Part shown: positions 40,663 through 55,661 of the stretch, one piece after another
How positions within the stretch are numbered: the first letter of the stretch is position 1
How the letters are laid out: each line of letters begins with the position of its first letter
Assembly: GCA_963703235.1 (NCBI GenBank)
Contig: OY969802.1
Span: forward strand, 1,736,001-1,800,000
Direction of reading: 5' to 3'
DNA: 64,000 bases
DNA from: VRUE01 sp963703235
GTDB lineage: Bacteria > Actinomycetota > Thermoleophilia > Solirubrobacterales > 70-9
Program-made: the position numbers and the translations under genes
The notes under the pieces: generated by a model
Told to the model about the DNA's origin: nothing
The model's database searches: none
Seen by the model: only the letters and a program-made list of their open reading frames with translations

Positions 40663-41951
40663 GGGTGGAAGTCCACCTCGATCGTGTGACGCTTCGAGCT
40701 GACAAAGCGCTTGTCCATCCAGTGCTGGTAGTCGGCGATCTCCGCGCGCATCTCTGCGGGTGAGGGCAATGCGGCGTGGCCGGTTAGAAGGTCGGCGATC
40801 CATTCCGATTGGGCCTCGGCTATCGGCATGATCGGGCCGAGGGGCTGGATGAAGCCGATGAAGTAGAGGCCAGGGCGCTCAGGTGCCACCAGGCGGCGGT
40901 AGAGCGGCATGCGGTTGTCGCGGACGTCGAAGACCTCAGGGGCCAGGAACGGGAAGCTGATCTTGTAGCCGGTGCAGTAGACGACGAGGTCGATTTCCTC
41001 CTCGCTGCCGTCCGCAAAACGAACGCTGCGGCCGCCGGCGAAGCGGTCGATGTTGGGCTTGACGCGAATGTCGCCGTGGCCCACTCGGGGCAGCAGCTCG
41101 GAGGAGACGGTCGGGTGCGCCTCCAACAGCTTGTGGTCCGGCTTCGGCAGTCCGTAGTCGGTCATCTCCCCCACTGCCAGCTTCAGCAGCCTCGCCATGA
41201 AGAAGCGTTGGACCGGCAGCGGCAGCCGGCTCATGGCGGCTGGCGAGGCGTCGTCGATGGGTTTGCCGCCCAGGTACTTCGGCAGCACGTAAGCGCCACG
41301 GCGCATTGCGAGCAGCGTCAGGTCGGCGATGCGCGACGCCTCGACCGCGATGTCGACGGCCGAGTTGCCGATGCCGAGCACCAGCACGCGCTTGCCCTCC
41401 AGCACGTCGGGCTCGCGGTAGTAGTGGGCATGGATCTGCTCGCCCGCGTAGTCGTCGGCGCCCGGAAAGGGTGGCTCCGGCCAACGCGGGTCCCAGTGGT
41501 GGCCGTTGGCCACCAGCACGGCGCGGTAGCGGTTCGTCTGGCGCTCGCCATCCGCGGCCTCGACCGTGACCTCCCACTCGCCGTCGACCGGCCGCACGCT
41601 GACGACCTCGGTGCGGAAGGCGATCTTCTCGCGCAGTCCGAAGCGCTCGGCGTAGGCGTCGAAGTAGGCCGCTATGTGCTCGTGGCTGGGGTAGTCCGGA
41701 TAGTCCTCGGGCATCGGGAAGGCCTTGTAGGACATGAGGCTGCGCGAGCTGTTGATGTGCAGCGAGCGGTAGGCGGACGACTGCCCGTTGTCGTTTTCGT
41801 AGCGCCAGTTGCCACCGAGCATCGACCCCTTCTCGAAGCAGTCGTAGGGGACGCCGCGCGCGCCCAGCACCTGGCACGCGGTGATGCCGGAGCTGCCGGC
41901 GCCGACGATGCAGACCTTCTTTGGACTGGCCACGTGGCCAAATCTACTCAT
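40608..41951 (-). CDS. Flavin-containing monooxygenase (FMO/BVMO-like)
   Basis: 447 residues. VCIVGAGSSGITACQVLGAR is the FAD-binding Rossmann motif; GNWRYENDN follows; YAGEQIHAHYYREP matches the FMO fingerprint FxGxxxHxxxY with a Tyr in first place; VLVLGIGNSAVDIAVEAS is the NADP-binding site; LVVYCTGYKISFPF is the ATGY-like motif. It probably oxygenates a nucleophilic nitrogen, sulphur or a ketone using NADPH and O2. The substrate is unknown. It is a single gene, convergent with a small membrane gene, and its start lies 109 bp from a divergent exported protein. Confidence 0.88.
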   Translation of the reverse strand: MSRFGHVASPKKVCIVGAGSSGITACQVLGARGVPYDCFEKGSMLGGNWRYENDNGQSSAYRSLHINSSRSLMSYKAFPMPEDYPDYPSHEHIAAYFDAYAERFGLREKIAFRTEVVSVRPVDGEWEVTVEAADGERQTNRYRAVLVANGHHWDPRWPEPPFPGADDYAGEQIHAHYYREPDVLEGKRVLVLGIGNSAVDIAVEASRIADLTLLAMRRGAYVLPKYLGGKPIDDASPAAMSRLPLPVQRFFMARLLKLAVGEMTDYGLPKPDHKLLEAHPTVSSELLPRVGHGDIRVKPNIDRFAGGRSVRFADGSEEEIDLVVYCTGYKISFPFLAPEVFDVRDNRMPLYRRLVAPERPGLYFIGFIQPLGPIMPIAEAQSEWIADLLTGHAALPSPAEMRAEIADYQHWMDKRFVSSKRHTIEVDFHPYLRTIDRERKRRSAQAA

Positions 41952-41961
41952 CGCGGCGCTG

Positions 41962-41983
41962 AGGGGTGAGAGAGATCACCCCT
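41962..41983. promoter_or_regulatory. Inverted repeat between divergent genes
   Basis: AGGGGTGA (41962-41969), a 6-nt spacer GAGAGA, then TCACCCCT (41976-41983): a perfect 8-bp inverted repeat 11 bp upstream of the monooxygenase start. It could be an operator or the base of an RNA hairpin. Confidence 0.35.
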
Positions 41984-42059
41984 GGGGTGCGTAGAGAGAA
42001 GCTCCAATCCATTCGAAGCTGGATGCATCGGGATTGACAACCAACGAAAGGAGCCCCCG

Positions 42060-42728
42060 ATGACCAGCAAGAGCAAGTTCCGCCCCTCCCCCGCAATGGC
42101 GATCGGCTGTGTGGCGCTGTTCCTGGCGCTCGTCGGCACCGCCTTCGCGGCCCCCAAATTCGCCGTCCGCTCGGCGCAGATCGTCGACGCGACGATCCGC
42201 ACCGCCGACCTCCGCGACGAAGCCGTCAAATCGGCCAAAGTCGCGAACGGGACCCTCACCGCCGACGACCTCGGCACCGACTCGGTCGGCTCGGACGAGA
42301 TCGCCGAAAACGCGGTCGCCTCCCCCGAGGTGGCGCCCGACTCGCTCACCGCCGGCGACCTCGGTCCCGCCTCGGTCTCCTCCTCGGAGGTCGCCGACCA
42401 GTCGCTGACCCAGAACGACCTCGGTCCGAACTCGGTCGGCTCGAGCGAGCTGCAGACCGGTTCGGTCCGCGCCTCCGAGCTCGGCACGATCGTCCAGGTG
42501 TCGAATGCGACCCAGATTGACGCCGGCAAAAACGCCACCGTCAGCGTTGCCTGCCCGGCCGGCACCACGGTGATCAGCGGCGGCAACACCGCAAGCGACT
42601 ACCGCGTCGCGCTGACCGGAGCCATGCGCAGCGGCAACGGCTGGCTCGTCCACGCCCACAGCTACGCCCCCAACAACGAGACCCTCACGGTCTACGCCTA
42701 CTGCCTCACCGGCGGCAGCAGCAACTAA
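42060..42728 (+). CDS. Exported repeat protein with beta-helix-like repeats
   Basis: 222 residues, start ATG 42060 with AAGGAG 7 nt upstream. A signal segment (AMAIGCVALFLALVGTAFA, cleaved near residue 31) precedes about ten repeats of roughly ten residues, each with hydrophobic and Ser/Asp positions, for example DLGTDSVGSDEIAENAVASP, DLGPASVSSSEVADQSLTQN and DLGPNSVGSSELQTGSVRAS. The period suggests a solenoid similar to pentapeptide or beta-helix proteins. A C-terminal domain (about 150-222) has CPAGTTVISGGNTASDY and YAYCLTGG, perhaps a disulphide-linked cap. Probably a cell-surface or secreted protein; no enzyme motif. A strong terminator follows. Confidence 0.75.
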   Translation: MTSKSKFRPSPAMAIGCVALFLALVGTAFAAPKFAVRSAQIVDATIRTADLRDEAVKSAKVANGTLTADDLGTDSVGSDEIAENAVASPEVAPDSLTAGDLGPASVSSSEVADQSLTQNDLGPNSVGSSELQTGSVRASELGTIVQVSNATQIDAGKNATVSVACPAGTTVISGGNTASDYRVALTGAMRSGNGWLVHAHSYAPNNETLTVYAYCLTGGSSN

Positions 42729-42755
42729 GGAAGACGTCAACCATGGAGTTGGACG

Positions 42756-42788
42756 GCGGCCGGGGCCTCGCGCCCCGGCCGCCTCTTT
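42756..42788 (+). terminator. Rho-independent terminator
   Basis: GCGGCCGGGGC (42756-42766) pairs perfectly with GCCCCGGCCGC (42772-42782) and is followed by CTCTTTT. It lies 28 bp after the stop codon of the exported repeat protein. Confidence 0.85.
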
Positions 42789-42813
42789 TGCTGTAAAGCA
42801 GAGCTTGTTCCTT

Positions 42814-42862
42814 ATGCAAATAGATTTGCGTTTAGTTCTACTATTCGCTATTCTATTTGCAT
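42814..42862 (+). promoter_or_regulatory. AT-rich promoter with 10-bp inverted repeat
   Basis: ATGCAAATAG (42814-42823) is exactly inverted as CTATTTGCAT (42853-42862), immediately before the ATPase ATG at 42863. Between the arms TTGCGT (42826-42831) and TATTCT (42849-42854) lie 17 bp apart as weak -35/-10 elements, so transcription would start about at the ATG and the mRNA would be leaderless. A repressor on the repeat would block the promoter. Confidence 0.5.
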
Positions 42863-44101
42863 ATGGTAGTCCGCAAACATTGGGTCGATTTGGTCGAGAG
42901 AGGCTGGCAACGACGCTCGGTCCTCTGGCTCGGGGGGGTCCGCCGCGCAGGCAAGACCTACCTCTGTCGCAGCCTTGACGAGGTGGAGTACTTCGACTGC
43001 GAGCTGCCGCGAACGCGTCGGCTAATGGACGATCCGGAGGGATTCCTCGAGGAACGGCGTGGCCGACGGATCGTGCTCGATGAGGTCCATCGCCTCGCGA
43101 ATCCAGCGGAGCTGTTGAAGATCGCGGCCGATCACTTCCCCGAAACCGCCGTCCTCGCAACCGGCTCCTCGACCCTGGAGGCGACGGCCAAGTTTCGAGA
43201 CACGCTGGCCGGCCGCAAGGAGACCGTCTGGCTGACCCCGATGATCGCTGCCGACCTTGCGGACTTCGGGCAGGAAGACCTCTCCTATCGGCTTGTGCGT
43301 GGTGGATTGCCCCCCTTCTTTCTCTCCGAGGATCTACCTGAGCGCGACTTCCAGGATTGGATTGACGCCTACTGGGCAAAGGACATCCAGGAGCTGTTCC
43401 GGCTCGAACGCCGGTGGTCCTTCCAGCGCTTCGTCGAGCTGCTGTTCGCACAGAGTGGCGGGGTCTTCGAGGCAACCCGCTTCGCGGCGCCATGTGAGGT
43501 CAGTCGTCAGACCATCTCGAATTACCTGGCGACGTTGGACGCGACCTTCGTCGCCCACGTCGTCCGTCCGTTCAGCTCCCGCCGCTCCACCGAGATCGTC
43601 TCAGCCCCGAAGGTTTACGGGTTCGATACTGGCTTCGTCAGCTACTACAGCGGCTGGGACACTCTGCGTACCGAGGATCTCGGAATCCTCTGGGAGCACT
43701 ACGTGCTCAACGAGATGCAAGGGCGCCTCCAGCAACGCGCGCCGCGCTACTGGCGCAACAAGCACGGCGCTGAGGTGGACTTCGTGATTCCCGGTCGTGG
43801 ACAAAACGGGCCCATCGCAATCGAGTGCAAGTGGAAGGCGGCGTCGTTCGACGCAAGCGCCCTCGCAGCATTCAGACGCCTTTACCCCAAGGGCGCGAGC
43901 TTCGTCGTAGCCACCGACATTGATACCCCATACAAGCGCTCCTACGACAACTTCGAGGTCGAGTTCGTCTCCCTAGAGCACCTGATCGCCCGCCTATCCG
44001 GCCCTGGGCGCCGCATCCTCGACGCCCCCGACATGCCCGTCCCAGAACCAGGCGCGCTACGAAAAGAGTTAAACGCAGCCCGCACCCAAGCCAACTCCTG
44101 A
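42863..44101 (+). CDS. AAA ATPase with DUF4143 domain
   Basis: 412 residues. The N-terminal AAA_14 domain has Walker A LGGVRRAGKTYLCR, Walker B RRIVLDEVHR and a sensor segment VLATGSS. The C-terminal DUF4143 part has a winged-helix-like region (ATRFAAPCEVSRQTISNYLA), KVYGFDTGFVSYYSG and a nuclease-like strand pattern RNKHGAEVDFVIPGRG and AIECKWK (D..ExK), as in PD-(D/E)xK folds. Family members are widespread in mobile or defence-linked contexts; their role is poorly known. ATG 42863 is preferred over an in-frame TTG two codons earlier. The AT-rich promoter contrasts with the genome and suggests horizontal transfer. Confidence 0.85.
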   Translation: MVVRKHWVDLVERGWQRRSVLWLGGVRRAGKTYLCRSLDEVEYFDCELPRTRRLMDDPEGFLEERRGRRIVLDEVHRLANPAELLKIAADHFPETAVLATGSSTLEATAKFRDTLAGRKETVWLTPMIAADLADFGQEDLSYRLVRGGLPPFFLSEDLPERDFQDWIDAYWAKDIQELFRLERRWSFQRFVELLFAQSGGVFEATRFAAPCEVSRQTISNYLATLDATFVAHVVRPFSSRRSTEIVSAPKVYGFDTGFVSYYSGWDTLRTEDLGILWEHYVLNEMQGRLQQRAPRYWRNKHGAEVDFVIPGRGQNGPIAIECKWKAASFDASALAAFRRLYPKGASFVVATDIDTPYKRSYDNFEVEFVSLEHLIARLSGPGRRILDAPDMPVPEPGALRKELNAARTQANS

Positions 44102-44140
44102 AGCCACGCCAGCTCCTCCAAAGAGGACGTCGCCTTGTAG

Positions 44141-44271
44141 AGAGAAGAGGGGGTAGGGGTGCCCCTCTTAGACGCGGCGTCCTGTTTTTCGCACAGACCC
44201 CTTAGCGAGAGGCGCGACGCGCGAGGCGAAAAACCCAGCGGCTGAGAGGGGCACCCCTACCCCCTCTTCTC

Positions 44272-44272
<1 letters not shown>
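44141..44272. repeat. Palindromic element, family A copy 4
   Basis: The longest copy: perfect 28-bp arms at 44141-44168 (AGAGAAGAGGGGGTAGGGGT then GCCCCTCT) and 44245-44272. The core GTTTTTCGC ... TTAGCGAGAGG ... GGCGAAAAAC matches the 17531 copy, including a preceding GCGGCGTCC. The right arm ends on the first base of the rpoC stop codon complement. It lies between the convergent ATPase gene and rpoC. Confidence 0.9.
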
Positions 44273-48324
<4,052 letters not shown>

Positions 48325-48326
48325 GT

Positions 48327-51905
<3,579 letters not shown>

Positions 51906-51988
51906 AGTCGGCGACTCCTCCTCAAGCGGTCAGAGGGACGTGGATACTGCGCAGATATGGGCAGGGGATGACAACAGGCGCGCGACCG

Positions 51989-52042
51989 CGAAAAATAACA
52001 CACGCGGCGCGCGGGCTGCGCGGCGACGGCGGGAAACCGCCG
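51989..52042 (-). terminator. Possible attenuator between rplL and rpoB
   Basis: Reading the minus strand after rplL: a compact hairpin CGGCGG/CCGCCG (52042-52027, TTTC loop), a second GC-rich stem region, then TTATTTTT (51997-51990). A partial terminator here would set the ratio of ribosomal protein to polymerase expression, as known for the Escherichia coli rplL-rpoB gap. Sequence evidence is moderate. Confidence 0.45.
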
Positions 52043-52054
52043 CTTTGCAGGGAT

Positions 52055-52453
52055 CTATTTGAGCTCGACCGTCGCGCCGGCCTCCTCGAGTTCCCCTTTG
52101 ATCTTCTCGCCTTCGTCGCGCTCGACGCCCTCTTTGATCGCTTTCGGGGCCTCGTCGACCAGCGCCTTGGCCTCTTTCAGGCCGAGCCCGGTGGCGGCGC
52201 GGACGACCTTGATCACCGGCACCTTCTGGCCGCCGACCTCGGTCAGCACTACGTCGACCGTCGAGGCCTCTTCGGCACCGCCGTCGCCGTCGCCGGCCGG
52301 AGCACCGGCCGCAGCCGGAGCAGCCGCCGCGACCGCGGTCGCGGAGACGCCGAACTCCTCCTCGAGCGCCTTGATCCGCTCGGAGAGCTCCAGGACCGAG
52401 ATGCCTTTCAGCTCCTCGATCCAATCATCGGTTGAGATCGTTTTGGTTGCCAT
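52055..52453 (-). CDS. rplL: 50S ribosomal protein L7/L12 (bL12)
   Basis: 132 residues. The N-terminal dimerisation domain (DDWIEELKGISVLELSERIK) is followed by a hinge of Ala/Gly/Pro (AAAAPAAAGAPAGDGDGG) and the C-terminal factor-binding domain KVPVIKVVRAATGLGLKEAK ending EAGATVELK. It forms the stalk that recruits EF-Tu, EF-G and IF2. The ATG shares one base with the rplJ stop (TAATG). Confidence 0.98.
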   Translation of the reverse strand: MATKTISTDDWIEELKGISVLELSERIKALEEEFGVSATAVAAAAPAAAGAPAGDGDGGAEEASTVDVVLTEVGGQKVPVIKVVRAATGLGLKEAKALVDEAPKAIKEGVERDEGEKIKGELEEAGATVELK

Positions 52454-52977
52454 TACGCGTCTTTCTCCTTTTGTTCTTGAAGCTGCTGAAGCTGGTTGGC
52501 GAGGCCGGAGACCATCGAGCCGAGCCCGCGGACGAGGCCGGTCAGCGGGCTGGCGACGACGCCGGCGAGCTGGCCGTTGAGCACGTCGCGGCCGGGCAGG
52601 CGGGCGATCGACTTGAACTTCTCCTCGTCGAGGGCGAGGCTGTCCATGAAGCCGCCCTTGAAGGTGAGGATCTCGTGCTCTTTGCCGAAGGTCGAGATCG
52701 CCTTCGCGGCCTGGGCGGTGTCGCCGCGGACGAAGGTGAGCGCGGTCGGGCCCTGGAGCAGCTCGCCGAGCCGGTCCTCGCCGGCTTTCTCGGCGGCGAT
52801 TTTGGTCAGCCGGTTCTTGACGACGCGGAAGCTGGCGTCGGCTTCGCGCAGCTTGCCGCGCAGCTCGGCCGCCTGCGGGACGCTGATGCCGCGGTAGTCG
52901 ACAGCGAAGATCGCCTCGGCCGCCTCGATGTCGGCGGCGATCTCCTCAATGGCTTGTGCCTTTTCGTCTCGGTTCAT
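52453..52977 (-). CDS. rplJ: 50S ribosomal protein L10 (uL10)
   Basis: 174 residues. MNRDEKAQAIEEIAADIEAA, then FAVDYRGISVPQAAELRGKL and FRVVKNRLTKIAAEKAG; the C-terminal helix (GLANQLQQLQEQKEKDA) anchors L7/L12 dimers. The 110-bp leader upstream holds a 10-bp hairpin typical of L10 autoregulation by the L10-L7/L12 complex. No anomaly in the protein. Confidence 0.98.
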   Translation of the reverse strand: MNRDEKAQAIEEIAADIEAAEAIFAVDYRGISVPQAAELRGKLREADASFRVVKNRLTKIAAEKAGEDRLGELLQGPTALTFVRGDTAQAAKAISTFGKEHEILTFKGGFMDSLALDEEKFKSIARLPGRDVLNGQLAGVVASPLTGLVRGLGSMVSGLANQLQQLQEQKEKDA

Positions 52978-53013
52978 TCGTTCACCTGCACCGGGCTTCT
53001 GGATCGAATTCGT

Positions 53014-53040
53014 CTTTTGTCAAGCATGTATTGACAAAAG
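53014..53040 (-). promoter_or_regulatory. Hairpin in the L10 leader
   Basis: CTTTTGTCAA (53014-53023) and TTGACAAAAG (53031-53040) form a perfect 10-bp stem with a 7-nt loop, 37 bp upstream of the rplJ start. Its position fits the L10 leader, where the L10-L7/L12 complex binds mRNA to repress its own synthesis. I cannot confirm the kink-turn binding motif from sequence alone. Confidence 0.5.
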
Positions 53041-53087
53041 GCGATCTCACTCCCGCCGATGGTCTTGGGTTCGCGCGGCGCTGCAGT

Positions 53088-53795
53088 CTAGGCGGTCGCC
53101 GGCTCCTTTGCCTTGACGGCCGCGTCGACCTTGACGCCGGGGCCCATCGTCGTCGTCAGCGTCGCCGAGAGGATGTATTTCCCCTTCGCCGAGGACGGCT
53201 TGGCGCGGACGACCTCGTCGAGGACCGCCATCAGGTTGTCGAGCAGTTTCCCCTCGTCGAAGCTGGCCTTGCCGATCGCCATGTGGACGATCGCCTGGCG
53301 GTCGGTTCGGTATTCGACCTTGCCCGACTTCGTCTCCCCCACCGCCTTCTCGATGTCGTCGGTGACGGTGCCGACCTTCGGGTTCGGCATCTTGCCCTGC
53401 GGGCCGAGCACGCGGCCCAGCTGGCCGACCGCTTTCATCATCGCCGGGGTCGAGATCGCGACGTCGAAGTCGGTCCAGCCCTCCTGGACTTTTTCGGCCA
53501 GGTCCTGGCCGCCGACGAAGTCGGCGCCGGCCGCCTCGGCGTCGCGGGCCTGCTGGCCTTCGGCGAAGACAGCGACCGTCACGTCCTTGCCCAGCCCGTG
53601 CGGGAGGGCGAGGGTGCCGCGCAGCTGCTCCTCGGCGTGGCGGACGTTGACGCCGAGCCGCATGTGCAGCTCGACCGTCTCGTCGAAGTTGGCGCTGGCC
53701 GTCTCCTTGATCAGCGAGACCGCCTCGGCGGGCGGGTAGGCGCGGGTGCGCTGCACCTTGTCGAGCTGTTTGCGGTAGCGCTTGCCGTGGGCCAT
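53088..53795 (-). CDS. rplA: 50S ribosomal protein L1 (uL1)
   Basis: 235 residues. MAHGKRYRKQLDKVQRTRAY; then FDETVELHMRLGVNVRHAEE, TPAMMKAVGQLGRVLGPQGK and MPNPKVGTVTDDI are the conserved RNA-binding segments. L1 forms the mobile stalk at the E site and commonly represses the rplK-rplA operon. It follows rplK by 4 bp. No anomaly seen. Confidence 0.98.
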   Translation of the reverse strand: MAHGKRYRKQLDKVQRTRAYPPAEAVSLIKETASANFDETVELHMRLGVNVRHAEEQLRGTLALPHGLGKDVTVAVFAEGQQARDAEAAGADFVGGQDLAEKVQEGWTDFDVAISTPAMMKAVGQLGRVLGPQGKMPNPKVGTVTDDIEKAVGETKSGKVEYRTDRQAIVHMAIGKASFDEGKLLDNLMAVLDEVVRAKPSSAKGKYILSATLTTTMGPGVKVDAAVKAKEPATA

Positions 53796-53799
53796 CGGT

Positions 53800-54222
53800 C
53801 TATTTGACGTCTACGCCCATCGAGCGGGCGGTGCCGGCGATGATCTTCGAGGCGGCGTCGAGGTCGTTGGCATTGAGGTCGGGCATCTTGCGCTCGGCGA
53901 TCTGGCGCACCTGGTCCATCGAGATCGTGCCGACCTTGTTGACGTGCGGCTCGCCGGAGCCCTTTTTGATCCCGATCGCTTCGCGGATCAGGACCGCGGC
54001 CGGCGGCGTCTTGGTGACGAAGGTGAAGGAGCGGTCCTCGTAGACGGTGATCTCGACCGGGATGATCGTGCCGCCCTCGGCCTGGGTCTGGGCGTTGAAG
54101 GCTTTGCAGAAGTCCATGATGTTGACGCCGTGCTGGCCCAGGGCGGGGCCGACCGGCGGCGCCGGGTTGGCGTTGCCGGCCTGGATCTGCAGCTTGATCA
54201 GGGTGAGGACTTTCTTGGCCAT
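53800..54222 (-). CDS. rplK: 50S ribosomal protein L11 (uL11)
   Basis: 140 residues. MAKKVLTLIKLQIQAGNANP, then APPVGPALGQHGVNIMDFCK, the proline-rich thiopeptide-binding segment, and the C-terminal rRNA-binding domain DLNANDLDAASKIIAGTARS. L11 works in the GTPase-associated centre and in activating RelA. It follows nusG by 26 bp. No anomaly seen. Confidence 0.98.
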   Translation of the reverse strand: MAKKVLTLIKLQIQAGNANPAPPVGPALGQHGVNIMDFCKAFNAQTQAEGGTIIPVEITVYEDRSFTFVTKTPPAAVLIREAIGIKKGSGEPHVNKVGTISMDQVRQIAERKMPDLNANDLDAASKIIAGTARSMGVDVK

Positions 54223-54248
54223 GGGATCGAGGAGGGTAGCGGTCCGGG

Positions 54249-54773
54249 CTAGATCTTCTTGACCTGGTCGTAGTTGACCTCGACCGGCGTCTCGCGGCCG
54301 AAGATCGAGACCAGCACCTTGAGTTTGGCGGCGTCCTCGTTGATCTCGGCGATCTCGCCGGAGAAGTCCGAGAGCGGGCCGGAGATGACTTTGACCGACT
54401 CGCCGATCGAGAACTGGGCCTGCGTGCGCGGCCGCTCCGCGGTCTCGCGGTGCAGGAGGCGGTCGACCTCCGGTTTGGAGAGCGGCACCGGCTTGTTGCG
54501 GGAGCCGACGAAGCCGGTCACGCCGGGGGTGTTCTTGACCAGGCCCCAGGCGTCGTCGGTCATCTCCATGTTGACCAGGACGTAGCCGGGCATCGTCCGT
54601 TTCTCCTTCGGTTCTTTCTGGCCTTCTTTGTTGAGCTCCATCACCTGCTCGGTGGGGACGACGACCTGCCGCACGTTGCGGTTCTGGCTCATCGTCTGCA
54701 CGCGGTGCTCGAGGTTGTGCTTGACCTTGTTCTCGTGCCCGGAGTAGGTGTTGATCACGTACCAGCGATACAT
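54249..54773 (-). CDS. nusG: Transcription antitermination factor NusG
   Basis: 174 residues. The NGN domain starts MYRWYVINTYSGHENKVKHN and includes VLVNMEMTDDAWGLVKNTPG and VTGFVG; the KOW domain (about 120-174) has FSIGESVKVISGPLSDFSGE. Unlike streptomycete NusG there is no long acidic N-terminal extension. It binds RNA polymerase and couples it to Rho or S10. It is 52 bp downstream of secE, the usual order. Confidence 0.97.
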   Translation of the reverse strand: MYRWYVINTYSGHENKVKHNLEHRVQTMSQNRNVRQVVVPTEQVMELNKEGQKEPKEKRTMPGYVLVNMEMTDDAWGLVKNTPGVTGFVGSRNKPVPLSKPEVDRLLHRETAERPRTQAQFSIGESVKVISGPLSDFSGEIAEINEDAAKLKVLVSIFGRETPVEVNYDQVKKI

Positions 54774-54825
54774 CTGAGTAGAGGCTCTCTTCCGTGGGGG
54801 GTTGTCGGGTGTCCGGGCGGCGCCG

Positions 54826-55347
54826 CTAGAGGATCCGCTGGATCAGGAAGTTGAAGGCGGCGTCGAGGGCGCCGAGGTAGGCGGCGGCCACCGCGACGAA
54901 GACGATCGTCACCGCGGTCGCCTGGACCAGCGTGTCGCGGTCGGGCCACTGGACTTTGCGCAGCTCCGCCCAGCAGGAGGCGAGGAAGCCGATGACGCCG
55001 CCGCGCTGGCGTTCCTCCTTGGCCTGTTTCTGGCGCTTGGCCAGCTGCTCGCGCTCGCGGCGCTTCTGGTCCTCGCGCTGGCGCTTCTCGGCCTGCTTGG
55101 CGGCCTTTGCCTCGGCGCGGCGCTGGCTGCGGCCCTTGAGCGCGTCCGGCGTCTCGAGGTCGACCTCCGGCGCTCCGACCGCCATCCCGGCCTCGACCGC
55201 CTCGACCTCGGCGACGTCGCCGGAGACCGGCACCTGGGTGTCGTGCTGGGCCTGCGACTCGGCCTTGCGATCGCCGGGCGCGCGCCGCTGCTCTTCCGCT
55301 TCGCGGGCGCGTTTCTCGGCCTTGCGCTGGGCACGGGTCTTCGCCAT
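54826..55347 (-). CDS. secE: Protein translocase subunit SecE with long charged N-terminal extension
   Basis: 173 residues; the single-helix SecE core is about 117-173 (GVIGFLASCWAELRKVQWPD, then TAVTIVFVAVAAAYLGALDA). The first 115 residues are a Lys/Glu/Arg/Ala-rich, probably helical extension (AKTRAQRKAEKRAREAEEQR; EKRQREDQKRREREQLAKRQ), cytoplasmic and likely coiled coil. SecE clamps SecY. Extensions occur in other actinobacteria but this one is long. It lies between rpmG and nusG as usual. Confidence 0.93.
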   Translation of the reverse strand: MAKTRAQRKAEKRAREAEEQRRAPGDRKAESQAQHDTQVPVSGDVAEVEAVEAGMAVGAPEVDLETPDALKGRSQRRAEAKAAKQAEKRQREDQKRREREQLAKRQKQAKEERQRGGVIGFLASCWAELRKVQWPDRDTLVQATAVTIVFVAVAAAYLGALDAAFNFLIQRIL

Positions 55348-55383
55348 TGCCCTACCGGCCCCTCTCAGCGCCGCCGCTGGGCA

Positions 55384-55548
55384 TCATCGCGTCTCCTTGT
55401 GCGCCGTATGCTTGCCGCACCAGCGGCAGAACTTGCGCAGCTCGACTCGGTCCGGCGAGTTTCGCCGCGACTTGTTGGTCTGGTAGTTGCGCCGCTTGCA
55501 GTCTTCGCAAGCCAACGTCACCGCGATGCGGACATCTCCGCGAGCCAT
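55384..55548 (-). CDS. rpmG: 50S ribosomal protein L33 (bL33), zinc form
   Basis: 54 residues translated directly from the minus strand: MARGDVRIAVTLACEDCKRR, then NYQTNKSRRNSPDRVELRKF and CRWCGKHTAHKETR. Two CxxC pairs mark the zinc-binding form. It starts at ATG 55548 with GGGAG close upstream and ends 36 bp before secE. It heads the rpmG-secE-nusG-rplKA transcription unit; the 113 bp upstream likely hold the promoter. Confidence 0.95.
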   Translation of the reverse strand: MARGDVRIAVTLACEDCKRRNYQTNKSRRNSPDRVELRKFCRWCGKHTAHKETR

Positions 55549-55661
55549 TTACTCCCTCGTTGCCGTACGGAAGCCGTTACAAGGAAAAACCCCGAGCCGA
55601 GGCGCGAGGCTGGACCGAAGAATAGCGCTCCGAGGGGGTTCGGCGACCGCTGCCCGCCGGC

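Noticed and set aside
53031..53040. TTGACA in the L10 leader as a promoter -35 element
   Set aside because: No -10-like hexamer lies at 16-19 bp in either direction; the sequence is one arm of a perfect hairpin instead.
55549..55661. Rho-independent terminator for the acyl-CoA dehydrogenase gene (AGCC...GGCT with GGGGTTTTT)
   Set aside because: A T-run is present but the stem is short and imperfect, so I did not list it as a feature.
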